Source: Plumapathes pennacea (taxonomy: Eukaryota; Cnidaria; Anthozoa; Antipatharia; Myriopathidae). From it: a stretch of DNA of 64,000 nt. Below are positions 54,324 to 64,000 of the stretch, piece after piece. Under the pieces are notes generated by a model, which ran no database searches, had not been told where the DNA came from, and saw nothing but the letters and a program-made list of their open reading frames with translations. A program made the translations under genes and the position numbers. The stretch lies in the NCBI GenBank assembly GCA_964036295.1, contig OZ038469.1, positions 2,402,501-2,466,500 of the forward strand, read 5' to 3'. Every line of letters starts with the position of its first letter. Within the stretch, counting starts at the first letter, position 1.

Positions 54324-57300
54324 ATGTCCAACTTCCAAGGTTAGAAGGATCGTCTAGAAGCGTTACATAAGATCCTTCTTCGCTTGCTTATTCGTTCCTT
54401 GTGTTATTTACAGTGTCGAAGTGGATCAAGTTCTTCAAGGCAGCTGGTATCCCAAACGATCCCGCGGCCAAGTGAGTAATGAAGGTCGCGTTGATTTTTG
54501 TTCAGTCTTAAAGATTTAGTCGTGTCACATTATTGCGGCTGCATCCAGCCAACTCGAGTTTCATGAATGCTGAAGAAGAATATTTGACTGGAGCCCAGAT
54601 TTCATTTCGATCTTCAGTAGAATTTGTGCATTCAAGTTTCGAGAAATTGATGGACAGAGAGTAAGACAAGCAGTTGTCTCGGAATCTCTGTCCATGATTT
54701 AGTGTGCGATGAACGAGGTTATTTTGCTGATCTCTTGGACTATCAAATTGACGAACTTGCCAAGGGAACATCAACTGAGACAACAGAACCTTGGATCTGT
54801 TGCAGACGTTTGAAAATCTCATATCCGGCCCATGACTAGCTTTAATTGGTCTCATGATACCTGTAAAACCGCGTTGTGATTAGATTAAATTAAATGAGGC
54901 TTTCAACTGGTTTTGTCCTTCACACTCACACAAGGATGCCATTAATATTTTATATATAATTCATGTTGCATTAAGATACTCCAACTGACAGCCACTAAAC
55001 CGCAATAATTAATTTCTTCCCAGCTATGCAATCATCTTCTGTGATAACAGGATTCAAGATGACATGCTACCTGACCTCACTAAGGTAGGATTATTCACTT
55101 TTCTACCACCTGATGTTTTTGGTAACCATCACTGCACTATCGGAACATTCTTTTGGGACTTACACATAGAATACAGTTACTGCAAACTTCTGCAAGTATG
55201 CTTGATGGAGTAACTACAGAATACCCTGTAGTTTTTGGAGTACCCCTGTAAAACGGTGGATACACATTCAAGCTAGACCACCCGCTTCAGTAGAATGAGG
55301 AATACATTGGAGTTAGGCCACCCCTCCCCCTAGCTATATGGCTATGCGGTTAAGGACTAAGTGGCTAAGTGGCTTTGCAGCAGTGCTTTTTATATATAAG
55401 CTTCGTAGTCATGTAGCCACTGTTTTAGACACTCTTTGAGAAGTGTGGGGTATGCTGTTGTTAAGCCAGCTTGATTCCCCGCTCCCCTCCCCATCCCCCA
55501 CATTTTAGATGCAAAACATCCCTCTGATGAATACCTCCCCCTGTCCCCCCCCCCCCCCCCCCCCCCCCCCCCACCTCATATGCTGATATTAGGTTCAAGA
55601 TCCAATTATCTGCTTTGTTTGGTACATTAGGAGATCTTGCGAGACATGGGTATTGCTATCATGGGTGATGTTATTGCAATTCTGAGACATGCAAAGCAAG
55701 TTCATGCTCAGGTAGGTTATGGATTAACTTTTAATCACACTGTGTTTGTTGAGAATAGTCTGATAACAATGTCAAGTGTCAAGTGTTAATGTCAAGTGTT
55801 TTGTTTAAGTTTTCTCTACTTGTTTATTGCTGCCTGACAAGCCCATTCCCAAGCAAGGGATCAGCAATTTTTCTATACTGAACCATGCATTGAAAGAAGA
55901 AGTCTGCCTCTTATTATTATTATTATTTTGCTTAATTTTAGGCTGAAAGAGACAAGGCTGCCCAAGCCTTTGCCACTAATAAAGATGTGACAGAAATATC
56001 TGAAAAACCTAAGTCAACAGGTACGTGCACTGAAGGCATTGCATCTCCTTTACTCTGACAACTTTACTCAATTTTTTAGAGTCCATCAAAGGAACACACC
56101 CTATAAGATTTCCTATTTTATCTCCACAGCAGTAAGCCGCATGGTTGATAACTGGATTAATAACCAGAAGTTTAGCACAGGTTCACGAAGTCCTAGCCAG
56201 GGAGGAGATTCCCCATCCAGAACGAACACACCACTGAAAAAGAAGCTCTCTATACAAACGTCAGTTCACAGTGACCAGCCTCCAGCAAAGGTTGTGGCTA
56301 GAAGTCTCTCAGACCGATTTGGTGGGCCTCATGTTGCCACGACAGCGAAGAGAAAAGCTTCAGTACCAAGAGATGCGGAAACACTGAGCATCTCAGTCTC
56401 AAAGAGCCCTCCTGTAAAGACGAAAAAGATTGCAAATAAACCCAAAAAGGCAGCAGCCTCAGCTGTTGGTATGTATTGAGGAGATCCAATGATTAAGCAG
56501 TAAGTTCAGATTGATTGTTCCCTGTTAATTATTGAGATGCTTGATGAGGTCAATAAAGAGCGAACAGTAGGTTGGTTGTGATTGTCCGGGTGCTCGGGTT
56601 AGAGTAGTCTCCAGAAAGACTGTTGTTGGTGACTGACGTTTCAACTACCTGAACAGAGGTCATCTTCAGAGTCAAGTGAAAATATTTGTCAGATGGTGGT
56701 ATTTATATCTATGAATACTTTCACTTGACTCTGAAGATGACTTCCGCTCAGGTAGTCGAAACATCAGTAACCAACATGATGAGTTTCCTGAAACACTGAG
56801 GGAGAATTGAAGATATTTATGGGATACAGCAGTGTGACTGTCAAAATGTGAATGTCAAAATAATAAGATTATGAAGTAAAATTATTAATTTTGTAATATA
56901 AAGGTAGAAACCCGCTATCTTGAACTTTCAAGGAAAGTGAAAAACTGATTGAGATAGTGGGGTTCTACTGAAGGAAATTTCTACCAAGTTCTTTTCAAGG
57001 GAAATCAGATTCTGTTTGAGATAATTGAGTTCAAGATAATTATTGGGTTCTACTGTATTTACTTGAAACATACTATTACACATATTGCACTGCTGGATAA
57101 GAGAAATGTAAGTGTTAAATGTAATATTATATAACTTGAGCATGGTTTTCGTTTTTTACTTTCCAGTTGCAAAAGCGAAAAGTATGAATAGGCAGTCAGT
57201 ATTTGACCGTCTTGGCAAAGAACCAAGCGAAGCTACTCAACCAACAATCAGCAAAATCAAGATGGGGACAGAATTATCTAATGCCAGCAGTAAAAAGCAA

Positions 57301-58166
57301 ATGAAGAGTTTGAAACCTCTGAAGACCAGTGTCCAACTTCAAGAAAAGGTATGCTTGGCCATGAATCTGCATATACAAATGGGCCCTTTGCATTGGGCTG
57401 GTCACAAGACCAAAATCCACCACGTGACTAAAATTCATCACCTCAGGCTTTTTGAGGGCCTGGAATGGAGAGAGTGAGAAAAACAATGTAGAAAGCACAA
57501 TTTCAGGCTTACAGCATTTATAGATCGAATTTGGCAGCATTTTAAAATTCAAAAATATTAAGAAGATTTGTATGGGAAACTGTTTCTGGGATGCAAGGCT
57601 TGTGTCCCAGCAACTTTTAAATTATGATAAAAATGGGTACCCATGAGGCAACCTGAACATCTATCTAAATCATTCTACATCTACATTTGTTGAGTCAGTA
57701 ACATCTAAAGACATCACACCAACTGTAAAATATACATAAAAGTGAGTAATAAATCTAAATAATTGAACAATAGAAAAGCAACTGCAATACCTTATATCCT
57801 ACGTTTTTATTTTTGTTTTTTGTTGTTGTTTTTTAGGACAAAACATCAGGGTCTGTGTTTAGTAGGTTAGGAGGTTTGTCACCATCAGCAACAACTATCA
57901 AAGCTTCCGCCCAACCAGTCATAGCCTCCCTTCGACCACCACAACCGAGCATCTCAATCAAGCTGAATAATCCAGGATTTGAGGGTATCGATTATACAAG
58001 TCACAGTGTTCTACAGCCGGCCAAAAAGAAGGGAATTGTGGTTGCCAAGGCAACCAAAGGAACTAAACCTATCAAACAGGTTAAGCCAGTTAAACGATCT
58101 GTAGGTCTAGTAGCGGGTACGCCAGATAACAAATCGGTTTTTGCTCGTCTAGGTGGAAAGGTTTAA
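54324..58166 (+). CDS. C19orf47 homologue with SAM-like domain, eight exons, complete
   Basis: Exons 54324-54339, 54414-54471, 55024-55084, 55631-55711, 55942-56020, 56130-56468, 57167-57348 and 57837-58166 join in correct phase to 381 residues. The N-terminus (KWIKFFKAAGIPND, NYAIIFCDNRIQDDML, EILRDMGIAIMGDVIAILRH, AKQVHAQ) matches the SAM-like helical domain of vertebrate C19orf47. The rest is basic and low-complexity. It has three spaced copies of a short motif, QSVFDRLG, GSVFSRLGG and KSVFARLGG, also repeated in the human protein; the last is at the extreme C-terminus. Human C19orf47 is nuclear and poorly characterised, so no function is proposed. A fold-back (about 56625-56776) and a C tract (about 55544-55572) lie in introns. 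Confidence 0.88.
56625..56776. repeat. Fold-back (GTCAAGTGAAA / TTTCACTTGAC) in a C19orf47-like intron
   Basis: Arms of about 55 bp pair GTTGGTGACTGACGTTTCAA...CATCTTCAGAGTCAAGTGAAA with TTTCACTTGACTCTGAAGATG...ACATCAGTAACCAAC, around a spacer of about 37 bp. Several substitutions between the arms. Confidence 0.65.
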
Positions 58167-58185
58167 TGCTGTTTGAATTTTTTTC

Positions 58186-58275
58186 ATAAATTCTCCTGAA
58201 CACTCAAGAAGAAAATGTATGAGTGGTGCTGTGAGATTTTAATGTTTAATCAGTATTCATCTCGGCAAGCTATCA
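58186..58275 (+). repeat. Partial copy of the dispersed short repeat
   Basis: Contains AAGAAAATGTATGAGTGGTG and TTTAATCAGTATTCATCTCG just after the stop codon of the C19orf47-like gene. Confidence 0.45.
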
Positions 58276-58300
58276 AAAGCAAGGCAACACAAGCTCTTTT

Positions 58301-58674
58301 CGACTTAGACTTGCGTTTTGAATCGTTTGGCCACCCGCTTTGTCCGCTTATATTTTATGTTGTCGGAGCCAAATTTTTACGCGAGATTTTCTCGATTAGG
58401 CGTTGACTTGCTTCTTGGATTGGAAGTCTATTTGGCGGCCGCCTTTGGCTTGGAATTCCCGAAATTCAGGCTCATTTTCGAAACTTTCGACTTGGACTTA
58501 CGTTTTGAATCATTTGGCCACCCACTTTGTCCGCTTATATTTTATGTTGTTGGAGCCAAATTTTTACGCAAGTTTTTCTCAATTAGGCGTTTATTTGCAT
58601 CTTGAACTGGAAGTCTATTTGGCGGCCGCCTTTGGCTTGCAATTCCCGAAAATAAGTCCAGAATTCTTGAAAAC
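58301..58674. repeat. Direct duplication, period 187 bp, two copies
   Basis: CGACTTAGACTTGCGTTTTG at 58301 and CGACTTGGACTTACGTTTTG at 58488 begin two colinear copies with about 8 percent mismatch by eye. Both contain GGAAGTCTATTTGGCGGCCG. Open frames here are short and carry no domain. Confidence 0.75.
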
Positions 58675-58914
58675 TCGGCTAAAGCTAATCAAGGATGAAA
58701 TATGCCTTCTTTTTCTTAACTTCTTCTCCAACAAACTGCAGGGTTTTGATTGAAGGTCCACTCTAAAAAAGCTTGAGACATGTACAGTCGTGTTGTGAGC
58801 GAAACCTTACCATGCTTTGAACAACTGGACCCGTACAGGGAATAAAGCTCGTTATTGTAGACTGAATTTCACCCAACGTGCGGATACAATCGCTTCACAT
58901 TGGAGCACCTCCGA

Positions 58915-59122
58915 TTTAACCCTTTCACTCCCAAGCCCAAAATATAAATTCTCTCAACCATAAAATAGGAAAATGTATGAGTGATGAAAAGAGAATTTGT
59001 GTTTTAATCAGCTGTCATTTGAGCAAGGTATAAAATGTCAAATTCTCCGTACTGTATGATATATCTCTGGTGGGAGACTGAAAAGAGAAAATTGAAGTTG
59101 ATCACTCTTGGGAGTGAAAAAC
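58915..59122 (+). repeat. Dispersed short repeat, most complete copy
   Basis: Runs from AACCCTTTCACTCCCAAGCC through GAAAATGTATGAGTGATGAA, TTTTAATCAGCTGTCAT and GGTGGGAGACTGAAAAGAGA to CACTCTTGGGAGTGAAA. The two ends (TTTCACTCCCAAG / CTTGGGAGTGAAA) are inverted repeats, which favours a MITE over a SINE. The remaining 59123-60237 shows no gene; an A run is at about 59849-59872. Confidence 0.65.
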
Positions 59123-60237
59123 TTCAATTAACCTAAGTTTCACGCTTTTTCTCGGGAGATCTTACTCTCTCCCCAGTCTGTTAAGCCGGGAGAAAAATTA
59201 GCCTGATACTCGGGTTAGGAAACTGAGCAGGCAAAGTTTTTCACCTGGCATCACATAAACTATATCCAACAGAACAATGTTATTATTACAAACAATATAC
59301 ATATATTAGGGTGTCACTGTTACTCAGAAATGGAGTACTATGAATACAGGGCCGCCACGTTTTTAAAAATTTTAAAGCCAAGGACGCCGTTTCACTTTTT
59401 CATGCGGGATTTTTATTAAAGTTTGGCTTGGAGATGGCAGTTGCCAAAGATGCAGTCACCTTTATTGTAGTGACGCTTGTCAGCGGCTCAATATAAACAA
59501 ATGGGAGTCTCCAAGCAGGTCGACAAGAAAACTCGGCCATAACCGCGCCCGCATGTGAACTCGGCAAAACGCAATGTTCTGACCTCGCACTCGGCAATAC
59601 TCAAGGTTTTGACCTTGTTGTTTGCCTCTGCCCCGAAAACTCCACAAACGGCTAAAACCCCAGGAGCCTGAGTCTAACCCCGGCTTACTAACTCCGACTT
59701 GGACTGGCGTTTTCTCCAAGACTGAAACACATTTTCAATTTCGAAGGCCAGATTCCTATCAGTTACCAGCTCAAGCACCTAATTTCTACGTTCCATTTGG
59801 ACTCGGAGACCAAGGCATTTTGGGTGAATTTGAAGATCTTTGAGGGCAAAAAAAAAAAAAAAAAAAAAAAAACACGCGGCAATCACGTTGTGGAGACTTA
59901 AAAACTGAATGACACGTTCCCGCGGACAGACGAGACAGAATTTGGGGAGAAAAAATTAAAAAAATTACAAACCCATTGTGGGAGATCGACACTTCGGATA
60001 ATGGAATCCTCTGTGCTTGTGCAGTCAGTACTGGGTAGCCTCTACATTAATGCACAGAAACCCGTTTGACATTTTCACGAATTCACTGAAAAAAGTAACC
60101 ACCTTGGTTACTCGTTCTCATTTGAGAGCGGATCGTTGAGGCTGCGTTTTGGGAAAAAAAACTATTTCGCGCCTTGTTGTCACGTGTCACGGCCCAGCCC
60201 ATTCCCACAACCCAATGCGGTGCGGGAGTAAACAAAC

Positions 60238-61334
60238 ATGGCGGAGAACGGAGTCGGTGATCCAAGTTCCGCGTTGAACGAAACCATCAATCGACAAGGA
60301 TGGCTATCGAAAAGAGGCCGATTAAGTAAGCGCTGGGAGAGAAGATGCTGTTGCCTGAAGAAAAATGAATTACATTATGGATTATCTGCAGAGGTAGTGA
60401 CGTTAACTTTTTGAAGTTGCAGATTAAAAATATGTCATTTGTAGTTAGTGTAGCTTTGGTTCAAGTGTTTTGACCATTTGATGTGACGTTGTGGTTGTCG
60501 CACGGGGAATTGAATATATCGGCTCAGTCTTTATTAGGTAATTTTGGACAGACTGATTTGAACTTTCAAGTTACAAATTTCTAACAAACGGTCAAACTGG
60601 AGTATCTAACAAAGGTTTTTGGCTATACATACGTTTATGCTTGAATTTTTGCCATATATCGACAGGAAAATATCTTACAGACTTAATGTCATTATTTTAT
60701 TATTTTTTTAGCTAGTGCAGGTATATATATTGAAATATGCAAGAGAAGAGACCTAATATTTTACTATTCTATATTTTGAGTCTAATTTAATATATGTAGA
60801 GTGTGATTTTGTTCGTTTTATTTTAATTGAAAACTGAAAGCAGCTGATCATGAATATAGCCTGAAACATACCTTTTGTCATAGGTAACCTAGCAGTGAAT
60901 TTACTTATTTTTGGGAAAGTCCAAGGCCAGAAAGGTATAGGTATTGATACAAGCCAAAAAAAATAAAAAATAAAAAATAAAAATAAAAAAATAAAAAAGC
61001 TACTTGGCAGTTTGTAGTAATATATTTCCACAAGAAAACAAAATTGTAGTTCATTACTTAAATTAGCAGGAGTTAAAAATACTGGGTGTATCCATACATT
61101 TTGCTTTCTTTTCAGAAATTAAACAAAGTGATACCACTGGAAGGTTGTGAGCTTTCTGACTGTGTCCAGGATAAAAAGGAATTTGTTTTCAAGATCAAAC
61201 CAAGAGGCTCCCAACGGGTCTACTTTTTCAGCGCTGATTCTGAACAAGAGCGTCAAGACTGGCTGCAGGCAATCTGTTTTGCCAAAGCCTCGGGGAATAT
61301 GAATGATGGTTCTCAAGCTTGTAGCATACAGTGA
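60238..61334 (+). CDS. Small PH-domain protein, two exons
   Basis: Exons 60238-60393 and 61116-61334 join in phase 0 to 124 residues. Almost the whole protein is one pleckstrin-homology domain. The first strands are INRQGWLSKRGRLSKRWERR (basic beta1-beta2 loop, the usual phosphoinositide contact) and KKNELHYGLSAE. After the intron come KVIPLEGCELSDC, EFVFKIKPRGSQRVYFFSA and the C-terminal helix with the invariant Trp in EQERQDWLQAICFAK. Probably a membrane-recruited adaptor. The short C-terminal tail (ASGNMNDGSQACSIQ) has no domain. The ATG lies in an ACAAACATGG context. A larger isoform with further 3' exons cannot be excluded. Confidence 0.82.
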
Positions 61335-62883
<1,549 letters not shown>

Positions 62884-62907
62884 GAAGCTCCATACCTCAA
62901 AACCAAC

Positions 62908-62923
62908 GGCTCCTTTAGGAGCC
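62908..62923 (+). terminator. Histone 3' stem-loop
   Basis: GGCTCCTTTAGGAGCC followed by ACCA, 25 bases after the stop codon. A perfect 6-bp stem with a 4-nt loop is the SLBP-binding hairpin of replication-dependent histone mRNA. Confidence 0.95.
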
Positions 62924-62931
62924 ACCAAATC

Positions 62932-62937
62932 AATAAA
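62932..62937 (+). terminator. Poly(A) signal directly after the histone stem-loop
   Basis: AATAAA 9 bases past the hairpin. It could allow polyadenylated H3 transcripts, as reported for some invertebrate histone genes. Use not shown. Confidence 0.55.
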
Positions 62938-62939
62938 AG

Positions 62940-64000
62940 CCCTGACTAATACGCCTCAACAGAATATAACAAAATGCAACCGAATAAGCCCGATACAAAG
63001 TTTTAAGCCCGGGTTTTAAGTCGTTAAGAAAGTGATACGACGACTGCTATCAATGAAAACCCGAAAGTTGTTGAGTCGCGCCGAGCTTGAGCTATTTTTG
63101 TTTTACTGAATTGAGCGGCAAAAGAGCAACCCCCTTACAAACTCTTCCCCCGCAAACTAATTTGGCGGTTAATAAATCTGGCGCAACTTTGAAGTATTGC
63201 GGAATTCTAGTCATTGTTCAATCAGTGCGTTTATACTTAGTGTGGAGTTTGGATTTGAGTAGTTTTAAGTTCAAACAAAATTACAGAATGAAGCAAATAG
63301 CCGCAACCCTATCCCGAACAGTTTCCTGACAGCTGGTCCACGAAATCACTTATACAATGTTCAGTAAAGTTCCCAAGAGAGCAACTGCCTTTCACGTTAC
63401 TAGTCTTCGACAGACGCAGACTGACAAATCTCGGCCGTTCAGTAATTCTCAGGAACACACTAAATATAAAAGTTTCTGAGGATAGAAGCCGAACACTGAA
63501 ACGGCTGCCGGTCCACATAACATACAATCACCTAGGACTGACAGCAGTAAGATAACGGGTCTTCAGAGTTTGTTTTGTCTTGTCCGAACACATTCATAAG
63601 TCCATTTGGAACATTTCAAACTACATTCTGACACTCTCCCAAAACTACAATCACTAGCGGTCGCGCGCGCGAAGTGTCCCCGAGGAAACCATTTGAGTGT
63701 CCTTCTTGGTCGTGAAAATGTTGCTCTTATTCCGAAAATCATTAAGTAAGAATCTCTTTTGAGCCAAATCGAAAAAATAGAATACCTTATGAAACTTTTT
63801 TGGTTGAAGCTAACATACATCAGTTGGAAAACACCAAGAAATTTAATCCTGAAGCCCTGCAAGTTCAAAACTTGTTCGACATGACCGTTTGCAACACCGA
63901 TTTGCACTGCATTTTTACCTTTTGATGACAACAATACCTGTCCTGCCGATTGCCTGAAATCTAAAGTGAAGTAATTATGTAACAAAACGACAATTGAGCA
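62940..64000. other. Gene-free right end
   Basis: No supported gene. A 140-residue open frame on the minus strand (63563-63985) lacks any recognisable domain. Near 63893 a GCAACACCGATTTGC phrase resembles a relic of the GGTGTTACACTGG MITE. Confidence 0.45.

Noticed and set aside
63563-63985. 140-residue minus-strand ORF at the right end
   Set aside because: No domain, no splice or promoter context, and overlap with a MITE relic.

Overview
The window is animal nuclear DNA. Its genes are split into short exons with GT-AG introns and encode metazoan proteins: AP-4 sigma, CAMKMT, BPNT1, ISYNA1, a C19orf47 homologue, histone H3 and nischarin-like. The dense fold-back elements and dispersed repeats, together with DIRS and BEL/Pao debris, resemble anthozoan genomes. 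My inference is a cnidarian, most likely a stony coral; no species can be named from sequence alone.

Layout. 0-6 kb: the coding exons of AP4S1 (+) and an NXPE/PC-esterase-like secreted protein (+). 6-10 kb: mostly empty, with one small membrane-protein ORF (-). 10.2-14.3 kb: a complete ten-exon CAMKMT (-). A duplicate of the BPNT1 promoter and first exon lies head-to-head with its start. 16-25 kb: a graveyard of retroelements holding a broken BEL/Pao element (+), two adjacent 21-bp minisatellites, and a decayed DIRS-type element (-) whose tyrosine recombinase and reverse transcriptase are damaged. 26-30.3 kb: a small PB1-like candidate gene (-), then a 2.5-kb terminal-inverted-repeat element carrying a broken RecQ-like helicase, inserted just upstream of BPNT1. 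30.3-38.4 kb: BPNT1 (+), a RING/zinc-finger protein (-) and a mitochondrial carrier (+). 39-43.3 kb: an intronless nischarin-like gene (-) and two tandem intronless EF-hand genes (+). 44-46 kb: a GT16 (MGAT2)-like glycosyltransferase (+). 47.5-52.4 kb: ISYNA1 (-), nine exons. 54.3-58.2 kb: a C19orf47 homologue (+). 60.2-61.3 kb: a small PH-domain protein (+). 62.5 kb: a solitary histone H3 gene with TATA box, stem-loop and poly(A) signal.

The host genes are unrelated housekeeping genes and do not form a pathway. BPNT1 and ISYNA1 belong to the same broad lithium/inositol-linked field, but nothing here shows that their proximity matters.

The most informative structure is the pair of BPNT1 5' ends at 14.3 kb and 27.7-30.8 kb. 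The 14.3-kb copy lacks two insertions that the 30-kb copy carries, so it is a natural empty site. It defines both elements and their target-site duplications from this window alone. All exon joins were checked by reading phase; no transcript data were available.
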